Notes: generated by a model not told the origin, from the sequence alone. Positions 22,835 through 35,053 are shown, counted from the first letter of the stretch. The stretch: DNA of 64,000 nt from Hymenochaete sp. R1 (GCA_019400425.1 JAFREE010000106.1:1-64000), one strand, 5' to 3'. A program made the numbers and translations.

Positions 22835-23785
22835 ATGAGTCGAACACAGGCATTCTCTCTTCTCCGTCAGTGCACCGCAGGCGTCTCATCGTCATTGTCC
22901 AGGTCGGCAGCTTCAAATACAGCTCGTCGGTCTGCCAGCACGCGCGCCTTTGCATCCCGCACTTCTCCCTCATCCGCCGCACCCGCTCTCATTCCTCGCT
23001 CAATGTCGAGTCGAAGGATGTACTCAACAGAGCCGTCGTCGGATGCTTCGAAAGAGGATAACAAAAAGTCTGATGTTGACGATGTGAAAAAGGAGGGTGA
23101 TGAGAAATCGGTGGCGGAGAGCGAATGCGAAAAGAAGCTCAAGGAGAAGGAGGCAGAGGTCGTTGACTTGACCGTGAGTGCTCGACCTTTTCTCCCTTCG
23201 AAAAACAATGCTAATCTGATTCGCATTCACATTCAGAGCCGCCTGCGCTATCTCCAAGCAGACTTTTTAAATCTGCAACGAAACGCCTCTCGTGAAAAGG
23301 AGCAGACTAAGGATTTTGCTATCACCCGCTTCGCCGGAGACCTCCTCGAAACCGTCGACGTCCTCTCCCTTGCACTCAAATCGGTTCCAGAGGGCGCCCT
23401 CAAAGAACTCGCAGACGACGTCGACGCAGCTGTCTCCGCCTCCTCATCTTCCTCCCCCTTATCCGCACCCACCCCCGACTCGTCGTCGTCATCATCATCA
23501 TCATCACCAACAGACCTAAAACCCGCCTCCGCCTACCTGCGCGAACTGCACACAGGCGTAGAAATGACCCACCGCCTCCTCCTCCAGACCCTCTTCAAAT
23601 ACAACGTCAAGCCCTTCGATCCCACCGGCGACGCCTTCGACCCGAACAAGCATGAGGCGCTCTACCAGGCGCCCGTGCCGGGGACGAAGCCTGGCACGGT
23701 GATCCAGTGCCAGAAGACGGGGTTCACGATCAAGGAGAGGACGTTGAGGGCTGCGCAGGTAGGGGTTGCGGCTGAAGCGTCGTGA
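22835..23785 (+). CDS. MGE1: Mitochondrial GrpE, Hsp70 nucleotide exchange factor
   Basis: Releases ADP from matrix Hsp70 during protein import and folding. The first 65 residues are Ser/Arg/Ala-rich without acidic residues, a clear mitochondrial presequence. A charged Lys/Glu coiled coil follows (about 70-115), then the GrpE core with LRYLQADFLNLQRNASREK, DLLETVDVLSLALKSVP and the C-terminal beta domain with GTVIQCQKTGFTIKERTLR. A 63-nt GT-AG intron (23174-23236) is an exact multiple of three with no stop, so the unspliced frame stays open. Spliced length is 295 residues; retention would add 21 residues in the long helix. A Ser-rich insert of about 25 residues (encoded by TCG/TCA repeats, about 23440-23510) is unusual for the family. 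Confidence 0.93.
   Translation: MSRTQAFSLLRQCTAGVSSSLSRSAASNTARRSASTRAFASRTSPSSAAPALIPRSMSSRRMYSTEPSSDASKEDNKKSDVDDVKKEGDEKSVAESECEKKLKEKEAEVVDLTVSARPFLPSKNNANLIRIHIQSRLRYLQADFLNLQRNASREKEQTKDFAITRFAGDLLETVDVLSLALKSVPEGALKELADDVDAAVSASSSSSPLSAPTPDSSSSSSSSSPTDLKPASAYLRELHTGVEMTHRLLLQTLFKYNVKPFDPTGDAFDPNKHEALYQAPVPGTKPGTVIQCQKTGFTIKERTLRAAQVGVAAEAS
23481..23506 (+). repeat. TCG/TCA trinucleotide repeat coding for polyserine in GrpE
   Basis: Three TCG followed by about six TCA units, in frame, give a Ser run. Nearby TCC/TCT codons extend the tract. Length may vary between strains. Confidence 0.7.
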
Positions 23786-24383
23786 TCGTCGCCGTCGTGT
23801 TGTTGTTGACGTGATCTGTATGAAGACCGGGGTGTTTCCCTTTCTTGAAGGTTCGTGAGGGAAAGGGATCGAGGGGTTATGGCCTCTCCTCTCTTCACCT
23901 CCGAATCCCTATTTCTTTTCAAATCTTCGTTCTTCTAATTCTTCCCTTTTCTTATAGACACCATCATCATGCTTTTTCTTCACCCCCTTCTTCATCTTGG
24001 TCGTGGTACAACTCCCCTTCCCCCTTCTTAGTCCGAGCTGTAGCAATAATCGGTGTGCCGTGACCTCGTTACGGCCCCAGACCCACCAAATCCCAGCTCT
24101 GAGACGCTTCCGCTCTTTCCCCGCCCCATTCTCGCCACACTCGCACTCACACTCACCCATATCATATCATACATCATAACGCATCACGCCCCACGTTCTT
24201 AAACCCCCTCGAGTTTACAAACTCATTCAACGTCCTTAATTCCTCCTAACATTTCACCACGTTTTAACCTAGCTCTAGCTCTAGCTTCCCTAGCACGTAC
24301 CGGTACCGGATATGTTTTTACCAGTACTAGAAGCGTTTAGAGCATTTAGAGCATGGCGGCAGAAATGCTCTTGTTACGCTCGC
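23786..24383. other. 3' region between convergent genes
   Basis: A 598-bp pyrimidine-rich stretch on the plus strand between the GrpE and mitochondrial PheRS stop codons. Open frames here are low-complexity. It shows short repeats (CTAGCTCTAGCTCTAGC near 24271, TCACACTCGCACTCACACTCAC near 24132). No gene seen. Confidence 0.5.
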
Positions 24384-26315
24384 TCAACGAATCACTACTC
24401 CCAATTCCCTCGACGCGCGCTCTTTGATGAGGTTCATAAGTACGTTGACCTCCGTGTTCGATAAGCTCCTGTTCAGATCATATGATCATACGAAAAGAAA
24501 AAAAAAGAGGGGGGGGGGGGGGGGCAAAGAAAATCGAGGTTCGGTCAGTTGTTTCGTAATTGTTGGTTGATAGTAAGGATGTAGGTTCGCATAAGAGGTG
24601 TGAGGTGGTGATGTGAGGTGGGATATGGGGACGCACCGTTCCATGGAGCGGAAGTCAATGCGGTAGCAGTGTGATTCCTTGCGTGGACCTTCCTTGTTAG
24701 GTCTGTCGCGCTGTACGGGGATGTATTTGTCGACCTGCGATTCATATCAAGAGAATGTGGATGGAGGGTTAGGAGGATCGTCAGCATGGATAGACGGAAT
24801 GAATCAAGAAAAAAAATGGAAAGGGGAGTTACATTGTTAAAAAAGGAAGAAGTACAAAAAGAAAAAGAATCCGAAAACACTTGATGGAAGGAAGAGGTAG
24901 CTGAGTTGGTTTCAAATTCGAGAGAAAGGGGAAAGGAGGAGTATTGCATCGTGACTGGTGAACAGAACTGCAAATCAACTCACCAACACAACCTCCTCGA
25001 CCAGATCCCCAGCAAGCACCCTCACCAAATCGCAGAAATCGTTCGTGTGGAACCCCTCGGGCCGCCAGAAGCTGATGTCGCGCGAGGTGCCGGGGTATCG
25101 GGACCACGGTTTGAATGGTTTAATCTGGAATGGCGATGGTGAGGTTGGGGAGGGAGAGGAGAATTGGGAGAGAAAGCGTGGGTCTTTGGACCAGAAGAGA
25201 CGGATGTCGGGGATTTGGTAGAGGAGCATGGCGATGCGTTCGAGTCCGAGGCCGAACGCCCAGCCCATCTCGTTCTCGATTTCTTGAGGGAAAAATAAGT
25301 AAGTAGTCAATTAAAAAAAGCGTTGCGAGGTCATAAAAAAAAAGTGATCGCAAACGACTCAACTGGCATTCGTGAGTGTCGCCTGCTGTATGACCCCACA
25401 CCCCAATATCTCCATCCACTTCTCCCGGAAGAACACTTCCACTTCATAACTCGGGCTCGTGAACGGGAAATACGCATGTATCCAACGCATCCTCAACGGA
25501 TTCGCCCTCGACGCGTCCGCAACGCCGCTGAACAGCCGGAACAGCAGCAACGAGAGCGTGTACTTCAGATTCCGCGTCACCTCGTTCGCGAGACGCACGT
25601 CGTGGCAGGACTGGTACGGGTTCGAGGCGTCGACGTGGGTCGGGTCGTCTACTTCCATCGAGCCCGCTTGGATCTCAGCCTCGAGCGCGTCGTTCTCGAG
25701 TCGCAATTCCCGTATCGTTTTTTCAAGGTCTTCTGTGCCTTCGTTTTTCTGTGAAAAGAGCCGTGCGCCCTCGACTTGGTGGAATACGGGGTAATGCGAC
25801 GCGTCGATTTCGTCTCGCCGGTACACATCCGCCGTGAGGAGCCATTTCTTGTATCCAGCCGCAAACACGTCCACCTCATGCGCAGACGTATGCGTCCTGA
25901 GCAGCATGTCTCGATTCACATAGTAGCTATCGGTTTTTGACCTCCCGATGTGGTCTGGGGGAAACGATAGGTCGTCGAAGTTCTGTTTCGACGTGACGAG
26001 CGGCGAGGCGATGTGCGGGAGGGAATGTGTCGAGGAGGGCGAGAAGGGGGTGTAGGAGGGAAAATGGGATTCTATTAGGGTTTTGAGGGTGCAGAGCGGG
26101 TGGCCTGGCGTGTCGATGAGGCGCTCGTCGAGTTTGCGGAGGATGGCAGGGGTGACGTTTGTGTAATCGTCTGTTTTAAAGTCTCTACCGAGGATGGTGA
26201 GTGTGTCTGGTTTGGATGAGAGGAGACGACGTTTGCACGACGTCGAGACGAGCCATGACCTGCACTGGCAGCTGAATGAGTAGTGTCTAGAAACTGGCCG
26301 AGCGAGCTTCAGCAT
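24384..26315 (-). CDS. MSF1: Mitochondrial phenylalanyl-tRNA synthetase
   Basis: Monomeric class II enzyme that charges mitochondrial tRNA-Phe. The start at 26315 gives an Arg-rich presequence ([19 protein letters not shown]); an upstream in-frame ATG at 26543 would run into the divergent gene's 5' end. Motif 2 region reads [20 protein letters not shown] and motif 3 [18 protein letters not shown]. The C-terminal FDX-ACB anticodon-binding domain is present ([20 protein letters not shown] to the end ELGVVIR). At least four introns; the last contains a run of 16 G on the plus strand. The insert between motifs 2 and 3 holds a charged Glu-rich helix. Confidence 0.93.
24509..24524 (+). repeat. Homopolymer run of 16 G in the last MSF1 intron
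   Basis: Sixteen G on the plus strand, so C16 in the transcript, followed by a T-rich run and the acceptor GAACAG. It forms part of the polypyrimidine tract. Exact length is uncertain for technical reasons. Confidence 0.75.
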
Positions 26316-26395
26316 CGTCGCCGTTGCAATCACCGTGACGGCTGTAAACGGTACGAGTCCGTCTTTCACAATCGGAAAATGTGGGACACGTAAAA

Positions 26396-26403
26396 TCACG
26401 TGG
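26396..26403. promoter_or_regulatory. TCACGTGG E-box in a divergent promoter
   Basis: A CACGTG core lies in the 183-bp gap between the MSF1 start (26315, minus) and the gene at 26499 (plus). Fungal bHLH proteins such as Cbf1/Pho4 types bind this core. The site is central enough to serve both genes; its use is inference. Confidence 0.4.
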
Positions 26404-26498
26404 GCATCTCGGGGAAGTCGCTGGCCCGCTGCGGCTGAAGGCGTCGACGAAGCTTTGTTCTTGACCACCGCTATCACTCCACTTGCACGCAAAGCACC

Positions 26499-28070
26499 AT
26501 GCCTACAAAGTTGAAGTTTCCAGGGAAAGGGAAGGGGAAGCAAAGACAGCCTGTGAGCTTCTACATGTGATGTTGTCTAGTACATCTTTAACAAAGGCTT
26601 CTCCCAGAAACCAGCTCCAACTCGCAAGAAACGGAAGGTCGAGAGTACCGATGACGATGACTCACTTACTCCAGAATCATCTGAGCCCGAAGCTGCTGAT
26701 TCCGCTGATGATAATGCTTCTGCTCCGGGACCTTCTGGTGAGGTCGTCTAAAGCCTCTCCAAGTTCATGCATGCCCATTCAACCCACTACCAATAACAAT
26801 ACCAGAACCCACTAGGCGCAAAAGTAGAAGCCAAAGCCTCGCCGCAAACACTCAACCCACCGATCTAGAGAACCTCTTTGATAACGACCAAGGCGTGGAT
26901 ATCGTGAACACATCTGTTCACGAACCTCCACGGACGCGCAGCTCTTCGCCTCAAGTAGCACCAACCACAACGTCCCGACTTGGCAAACGAAACAAGAAGA
27001 AGGCGGCCGTCGTACTATCTGATGATGATGGAGATGAGGAGGAGGAATTCATGGATGCGGGGATGAGGTATGATGACGAGGACGAGGATTTTATTATGAA
27101 ATCACCGCCGAGGAAGGCTGCGAAGCGGGGAGGGGCAACCGGTGGTGGTGGTAGAGGTAGGGGAAGAGGCGGTAGAGCGAGAGGAGGTGGTGATTCTATG
27201 GAAATTACAGTCAAGGACGAGCGAAAACTAAATCCAAGCGCTTCTGCTGCTGGAACGAAACGACGGAGGGGCACCGTTTCGGAAGCCCAAACGCAAGGAG
27301 ACGCAGGAAACACTCAATCTCAGCCCCCATCGACAACAACTCCTCAAGCCGAGTCGCAGAATACAGCGCGACCACCGCAAGAAGAGCAACCACCTCAACC
27401 CCAGTCATCCGCCCAAAGGCTACGGAAGCTTCCTGCTATCAAGAAGAACAAGAACCTCTCCGGAGCAGCTTCGTCGACGAACCCGCTTGGACCTTCGTCT
27501 TCTGGTTCTGGCCCATCTACACCATCGGCATCAGCGTCCAAGCAATCAGATGATCTCAGTCTTTCCATTTCGAGAAAGCAAGCGGTGACCCAGCAGAAGA
27601 CTGCAGACTTGGATTTGATGAGTAAAGATGTGTATAATAGTTTGTTCAAGGGCAGTGGGGTCTCGTCTGCACCGAGGGCGGGTGTCAATTCGAGGTAGGC
27701 ATTCTCCCTTTTCTCAACTTTTGCGCAGCGGGGATCTGAACAGACAAATCCAGGATGAAAGAAGAGGAACGTCGTAGAGAATTAATGAAAATGCGAGACG
27801 AGGCGCGCGCAGCTCGGATGGCTTACCTTCAGGTAAGATGACCTCGACTTCTCAAGGTTCTTCCCATTTCAAAACAGATCTAACGCGACGTTTCTTTGTC
27901 TGCCTCTTGAACTCCTGAAATGCCAGAAAAACACATTCGATCTCACTCGGGGCCAGGAACGCATTGCGACGTTTGAAGAGGTCCTTCGAGCACGGAACAG
28001 TCCTGCTTTATACCCGAACCATCTTGGGTCCGCGATAAAATACTATCATGTAAGGCAGGGACAGACATAG
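26499..28070 (+). CDS. Unrecognised charged low-complexity protein, probably nuclear
   Basis: Start MPTKLKFPGKGKGKQRQP, very basic. After a short intron the frame reads FSQKPAPTRKKRKVES, a good nuclear localisation signal. Acidic runs follow (LSDDDGDEEEEF, YDDEDEDF), then an RGG-like stretch (GGGGRGRGRGGRARGGG) and long Ser/Pro/Gln linkers. The C-terminal 110 residues look folded and helical: KTADLDLMSKDVYNSLFKG, then MKEEERRRELMKMRDEARAAR and ERIATFEEVLRARNSPALYP, ending soon after YYH. I do not know the family. Acidic patches, RGG box and NLS suggest a chromatin- or RNA-associated protein. The first intron's acceptor is uncertain. Confidence 0.7.
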
Positions 28071-28366
28071 GGGCAGGTTGTGAACATGGACACAGACATA
28101 GACAAGAGCTCTTTGAGTCGTCAATGCGCGACCATTTTTATCGTGCCATTTACGACAAAGCAGGTCGAAGGTAAGGATGCTTACACGCCGGATGCATTTT
28201 TGAGCAATCATCAGAGGACCGAAATTGAAGCTGACCAGCCTCATCAACGTGAGCATTACCAAAGAAAAAGACGATGAAAATAGTGCTAATAGCCATAAGA
28301 ATACACCAAAACGACAACTCAAAAAGTCATCAATAACTTATAGTGATACATAACATGGTGCCAGCG

Positions 28367-30598
28367 CTATCCCTTCCCAGGCCCCGGTGACACACACTTC
28401 TTCTGCTCCCCTTCGCCTCCCCCACTCCCATTCTGACTCTGAAACTCGTCCATCTCATTCCACACCTCCCCGGCCAGCCAATACTCCCCTACAGACGTAA
28501 AATGGCCCGATCCAAGCCCCGAGCCCCCCATCTCCCCAAACAAACCCCCACCCCCACCACGTATCTTGGACCCCGGCCCAAACTCAAACGCCGTCCCGGT
28601 ACTCGACCCGCCCTCATGCGAGAGCACGCCGGTGTGTCCCTCGAGTCCAGTCCGTGTCTTGGCTTGGTGTTTGAGGTTGAGCATGAGGCGGCAGATCATG
28701 AGGGAGGTCATTACGTTTGCGAGGGGAGCGTTGACTGGTTTGAGTGATTCCTGGGTTGAAATTTTTGGAAAATTAGTTGAGGAGAAGAGAGCGAGCGCGT
28801 CGAATGGTGCGCTGGTTTTTTGGGTTCTCGAGGAGGATGCTTACCGGAGCTGTCTATTGAGGAGTTGGTGAAATAAAACAAACATGAGAAATCGAACGAT
28901 AAACGAGAAAAAAAGATTGAATCACTCACAACGTAACACAACACAGTTGCAAGATTGACAATAAAAATCACTCTGAACCGATTTTGAGTTTAATTCTTTA
29001 GTCAAGAATAACAAATGAACACAGTCGCAGACCACGTTCCACTCACAAGAAATAAAGAGTCCCATCTTTCAACATAGCCGTCATGATCCCCGTTTTCTTC
29101 AACGCTTTGCCACTTTTGAGATGGAGAGCCCTCAGGACCGTTAATCCAAGAATGATCGCCGGAAAAATCATCTGGCCGATCCACATCGCAGCGAATCCTA
29201 TATTCCCAGCAACATCCAACGTTCACCGTCGAGTACCGACCGACCAATATCATATCAATTCGCCAACGTCAATCGCATTTCGCCGGTAAATGTTATCTTG
29301 TGGAGCACTCACGGTCACCACTGGCATAGATAGAGCTCTTGTCAGTGACGAACGATAGTATAGAATAGAAAAATTGTGCCCTACCTTTCGGACTTTCCCG
29401 ATAAGACACACCCAGCAACCCCTATAAAATGATGGCGTCGAGAGACAATCGGTCAGTCCCACCTCTGTTCATGCGAATCGAATCCATCCGAAGTAAGACA
29501 TGCAATCTTACCTTCCGGGATATCCAGGGGCCCCGCACCTTCCATAGCCCACTGTATGTGTCCGTCCCCCTCGGTTAGCTCTTGCGATTATAGTCACGAT
29601 AACAGATAATAACCAGACGAACTCACGATGTCGATTGCCAGCTCGGCCAACAAGGCGGGTATTAAGATGGCGAGTATCACCTGTGGGGGTAGGCAGAACA
29701 CGTTTGAGTAAGCAACTTGAAGAATCGCGCAGAGTTTTTCGATTCGACTCGGTTCCGCACCTTCGATCCGCAATAGATAGCATGCACTCTGACAGAGAGT
29801 GTGATGTCGGCAGCCAGACTCATTATGATATGCATGGCGCCGGTATATCGTACAAAATGTTCGCATCTGGAGATAGAGCAGAGGTAGTATTAATTCAGGT
29901 TCAGCGATCGTAACCAGAGTAAATGTTATATGTTAAGAAAATAAGACTTACTGCTGGATGTCGATCACCAATAACAAAAAGATTAGACAAATGAGTGGGT
30001 CGAGTAGCACCGAGCGTTCCAAGTAATGCAGCTCACCGAGTGCGAGAATAAGACAAAGTTCGCTGAAGGAGAAAGGCGGTACGCCCACCAGTCAATCCTT
30101 CCACAATGCGACTAAATGAAAATGAAAATACAGAAAAACACTCACATACCATCGTCACAATGAAAGAGAAATGGACGGTATATCGATTCTAAACACATCA
30201 TCGTTTCCATTGACCAAAAAAGAAAAGGAATGTCAGCGACTGTGCCTGGACTAACGACGTCGCAAAAGAGGTATACGTACAAGGAGCCATAATACCGTCA
30301 CCCAGCTAAAGTCGCACATCCAGAATCCTTCGACCTCGTCGCTTAATGTGATCAGGTACTCGTACACTGCAAGAGCTGGTTATAGCGGAGAAACTTCGTG
30401 TGAGCCGCTGCGAACGAAGCATTCCAAAAGGAAAGGACACACCATAGCTGCCTATGGAATAATGCCGTATGACATCCCTACCAGCGGCGCATCAGAAATC
30501 TGCACAGAAACATGAAATCCAACAATGACTTTATGAACTCACCCATAGTACAAGTCCTTTAAGATTCCGCTAATGTCAAACCCCGGAGCCCCACTCAT
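28367..30598 (-). CDS. Second DUF6533 family multi-pass membrane protein
   Basis: Start MSGAPGFDISGILKDLYYG. The hallmark AVYEYLITLSDEVEGFWM follows after two short introns, then hydrophobic segments including VILAILIPALLAELAID and FAAMWIGQMIFPAIILGL. It contains TSLMICRLMLNLKHQ, nearly identical to the gene at 9306-11098. A Gly-rich, soluble C-terminal tail of about 95 residues is much longer than in the paralogue and ends SPGPGKG. More than ten introns. Function of DUF6533 proteins is unknown; they resemble seven-helix receptors only in general topology. Confidence 0.82.
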
Positions 30599-32283
30599 CA
30601 CCCTTCAAGTACGACTGGAAAGCGTCGGCACCTGAGTCACTGGTACTGATACAGGCTCTTTGGAAATGTGATTGTTCGATCTCGAGGTCGGACGGTCGTT
30701 CGTCGGAGGCAGACTGCCAGTGCCTTTCGAGTTTCGTGTACGAAAGAGATATGAGGTAGATAGAGGAAGAAACGAAGCCTTTGAAAGGGAATGAAGTAAA
30801 GAATTTGTTGAAAGAAAGGAAAGGAAAGCAGGAAAGAAATGACGCTTGCAGCGCTGCGAGAGAAGAAGATTATTAGGCCCGTTGCACTGGCGGCGGCACT
30901 GTGGCGGAGAGATGGAACGGGTACGAAATAGACCTTAGGGGTGAACCTGGAACCTGGGGCCATATAAATGGGCTTCCGTACTTTAATAGGGAACACAAGC
31001 TTTGGTGTTCCGAGAGTCCCTGATCGCGATCTCTTCGGCCATGTTCGATAGAAGGGGGTGTTACCGCCAGTCGCCAGCTCCAGCAGCCAGTAAGAAGCAA
31101 GACACTTGCCGAACATGTCCTTACATCTTGGGGGATGCAGGTAAAGGGAAACACTCGGATAAAATTAGATACCCAAAAAAAGAACGAAACGGATGAGACG
31201 GCGATGAGCGGTGATGCTTGCTGACTGGAGTTGCGGTGAGCTTCAAACCTGAAATGATTGTTGAGAGCATTGGAACGACGTCCACACCGAAGGAAGAGGA
31301 AGAGGACGGCGTCGACACCGACACTCGTTCACTGTCGCGCGGGGTCCGTGTCGGCATAGCAGCAGCACGGCACAGTGCGGATGGAGAATCAAGCCAAACC
31401 GGATTCAGATTCGATTCCGATCTTTTGATCGTTGTTGCTTCCTGTCTTACCAGCATTGCCAGCGTAAAGAGAAAGAAAGACTCATGCACGACTCAACCTG
31501 CAGTGGCTTGACGGAAAGGAGTACCTACTACTATCTATGTCTGTGTCTCAGGGTGCGGATCAGAAAACCGAAGGGTTTGAACAGCTTCCAAGAACCCCTC
31601 AGGAACCCTTCTGGAAGTGCGACTCGGTCTCGGAGAATATACTAGTACTAGTTCTTCGTAGGCGCTTTTACTGTGATGGTGGTGTGTGCTGGCTGTGTGC
31701 TTTCTGGCGAGCGGGTCGGTAGTAGAGGAAAGAGATGCGCCAAGGACATAGAAACTTTTGAGAATGTAGTGGGAATGGACCAGCCACAGCTACATCAGCC
31801 CTTCCTGAGACGATATCAATATGCGATGACGGCGTGATACAAATCCATATACGCCCTGGAGTAAGGAAGAACTGCTAGTGTGTGATGGTATTTCAAAGTG
31901 CACAGTGACTGGCTCTACCCAGGTCCGAAGTCCTCGACTCTCTTCCTTTTGATTTTTCTTACCAATCCGAGCACAAAGCTCACTCGTACTCCGTAAAGAT
32001 GCAGCAGCAAGATTATAAAAAAGAAATTTATTAAGACAGGACGTCACAAAAAACGAAACGAAAGATGGTAAATGAAAAACAAAAGAGCTTGCGTGTTATA
32101 TGGCTGTAATGTGTACCAATATGAACGGAAGCAGAAAAAATAATGGAATGAGAGCTCGGTGCAAACAGTGATTCCGGTGTTAGAAACATAAAAAACAAAC
32201 AAAGGTGAGGGTGCTAAGCGGAAGCGGGGGCGGAGTTTAACGGAGGAAGAAGAAAATAAAGTTGATCTAGTGAGAGCGAAAGT
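30599..32283. other. Intergenic region, 1.7 kb
   Basis: Contains the promoter and leader of the DUF6533 gene and the 3' end of VPS1. Minus-strand open frames at 30637-31116 and 31121-31489 lack introns, domains and typical codon use. The latter begins with a weakly signal-like MHESFFLFTLAML, but the rest is Ser/Pro-rich and unconvincing. No gene called. Confidence 0.4.
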
Positions 32284-35053
32284 CTAAACACCAGCAACGA
32301 TCCTGCAAGGGGCAAAGAAGAGACGGAGCCATGAGTCCATCACGTTTCTATATTAAAGAGAAGAACAGCCACTTACTCCTCGGCCTTGTTCAACGCCTGC
32401 ACCATTGACACCACCTCCTTCCTCCGGTTCGTCACAAACTCGGACTCCTTCAACAACTCGTCGAGCACGTCTGGCTTGTACAGCTCTTGCAGGAGCTCAT
32501 TCTGTAGATTGTGTTTCGAAAAGCTGACGAGCGTGAGTGAGATCGCTTTGGGAACCATGTCAATCATCTCCCGTTTGACGATATTGAAATACGAGGTTAT
32601 GAGGAGCTCTGAGGGTAGAAAGGAGAAATTAAGTTGTCAGAGCCCATGGGATAATCAATGAAAGAAACAAGATATGAAAATGACGCACTGATGACCTCCG
32701 TTTCCATCGTTTCCCTCTCATTCAACGCAGACTGTGGCCTGATCACCGCCGGCGGCTGTTCCATAACAGATTGAACCGGCGTCGACGAACGCGGAGACCC
32801 GGCCTAACATTCAACACCCTTCAATCATCGCTTCACAAGAGTCAAATCACTTACCGACTCCATCGTGGGCCCGCCTTTCTTCTTGGCTGGACCTTTCCCC
32901 CCTTGGAAGAACGAGCCAAAGAAGCTTGGTTCTTCCCGCTTTGCGTCAACATCGAGATCGCGGTTGTTGTTGATGACGCCCGGTGCGAGTTTGCCGGTCT
33001 TGGGGTCCATTGGAGGAGGGGGTGGTTTGTTGATGTTCATGCGGTCCTGAACAATTTGCATTGCCTGTGTTTGAAAGTTAAGACACCGACCGCGGATAAG
33101 AACACAGTCAACTGACCTTATGGCCAGACAAAAAATCGGGATGTGTCGTGTTGACATAACCCGCCTGCATTGCGACCATATCACCAACTAATTTGGTCGT
33201 TGGGTTCATAGCATTCTTGAAAAAGTTGACTACGACAGAATTAAAGCGATCTTTTAATTGGGGATATCGCCGGAACGCTTGCTAAAGAAAATTGATGAAT
33301 CAGGTTCATTCAGAACGGTGAGTAACAAACAGAACATACCTGCTTCGCCAATAGCTGTCCCAGAATCCTGATCAATTCGTCGTAGATCAATTGACAGCAC
33401 TTCAAAGAAGGCTCTTCTAGCCGCTTGATTTGTTGCTTCACAATGATTTCAAATGCCGAAGTTTGCACGAAGAGTGATGGTGTCGAACCCTACACGAATA
33501 TGATTCGCACCGCGTTTTCAAAGACACAAAAAGCAATGCACTTACAGCTGTATTGTACAGTATCGTTCGGATGTCTCCATCCTTTACTTGATCAAAGGGG
33601 TCAAGTGATTTAACACCATTGTTAAACAGCTCGTGGAAAACGAAACTAATACGAGCACCGCCAGAGAGCTCGCTCAGCGACAAATCATTGATATTTCCGT
33701 CAATCGCGCTGCGGAAGTCAGCAGTGAACTCGGTGATGATATTTAGGACGACACTGGATGAGTTGGTGTCGCCTGCGGCTCCACCCAGGGACAAGAGCTC
33801 CGAATTGAACTTTTGCAGTGATTGTGATATGCGCTGTTTGATGTCGGGGAGTGTCGCTCGAATGTGATGCATGAGAATCTGATTTTAATATACCATGAGG
33901 CGCAACTACTATTGTTAAGTATTAAAATGTTCATACCATGTTAAGTTTGCGAGCCAGGAAAGGAGTCCCGCAGTATGCGCTCTTGCCTTTGTACGACGCG
34001 TGGTTCTCAAAGTATTGACGCTCATGCTCTAGGGCCGCTTGGATGGATCGCGATTGGTCGATATCCCTTTGTCCTCGGTTCACAACAGGAACGTATCCTA
34101 GACGCAAAGGGATCACTCGACCAGCCAAGATATCTACGACATCCGTCCCTTGGTCCCTGGAGCATGTGATAAGTAGTATGAGAGTAAGGAATGTTATACT
34201 CACTCACATCAAATCGACCTTTGTCAATACACCAATCGTCCTCGTCCCTTCGGGATCCACCTCTCTCGCCAGCTTCAGCCCATCAGAGTTTGCCAAGTCT
34301 GTGTTCGCCGCTGTGACCGCTAAAATGATACATGCGGGCTTCGAGATATATTTGAGAAGCATATCACGAATCTGCTTTTCGATATCGCGCGGTTGGTCAC
34401 CAACGGGCACACGAGTCACACCCGGAAGGTCAACGAGCGTAAGGGTGAGGACGTTGGGCGAGAAGACACGCAGATTGATGGGTACAGGTGAGATACCCGC
34501 ATTCTTACCCGTCTTTGCATCAGTGTCGCGAACAATTTCAGTGCGGATTTTGTTGAAGTCGTAGAACTTCTCTCCGGGAAGGTGGAGGAATTCGCCCCAT
34601 TCGTTTTTGTTCTCGGTACCCTCCGGAGTCGCTGTGGTGCAGTTAGTCTATCAAAAGCTCTGTTTGAATAAGTAACCTGTGCGCACGCGATGAAGCTGGC
34701 CTGTTGATGAGTTGCAGAACCTAAACACGATTAAACACGTCGTGAGTGACGTCGGTACACGCAGTGGCTTCAGGACCTCGTACCAATGGTCTCCGAGTTA
34801 CAATACCCGTTCCCCTGGGCAAGAAATCCCGTCCAACAATATTCTATTTCATTCGTGAGCTCAACCATTCACGTTAACGCAAATATTTGCTTTGACGCAC
34901 TTCGAGCACACTACTCTTTCCCGAACTCTGACTGCCAATCACACATATCTGAGGAAGGTCGATTCCAGTACCACTCGATCCAACAGTCGCAAAGACATCT
35001 TGTAGTTTATTGACAATGCCGACAATTTCAGATCCAAGACCTTGCTGTGACAT
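32284..35053 (-). CDS. VPS1: Vps1-type dynamin-like GTPase
   Basis: Large GTPase for vacuolar protein sorting, endosome recycling and peroxisome fission. N-terminal GTPase domain has all motifs: [12 protein letters not shown] (P-loop), [12 protein letters not shown] (switch I), [14 protein letters not shown] (switch II) and TKVDLMDQGTD (G4). The middle/stalk domain includes [15 protein letters not shown] Pro/Lys-rich insert ([13 protein letters not shown]) replaces the PH domain of classical dynamins. The C-terminal GED contains [20 protein letters not shown] and ends AEEIVAGV, encoded partly by a tiny last exon. Start at 35053 ([19 protein letters not shown]) fits the family; an earlier in-frame ATG at 35113 adds a non-conserved leader. 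About 690 residues. Lack of a PH domain and the start sequence favour Vps1 over Dnm1. Confidence 0.93.

Noticed and set aside
28071..28322. Continuation of the 26499 gene by splicing out CAT|GTAAGG to GGGCAG
   Set aside because: The intron would be only 26 nt, too short to splice; the TAG at 28068-28070 is taken as the end.
30637..31489. Two minus-strand open frames upstream of the DUF6533 gene
   Set aside because: They lie in the promoter and pyrimidine-rich leader, have no introns or domains, and overlap other open frames.
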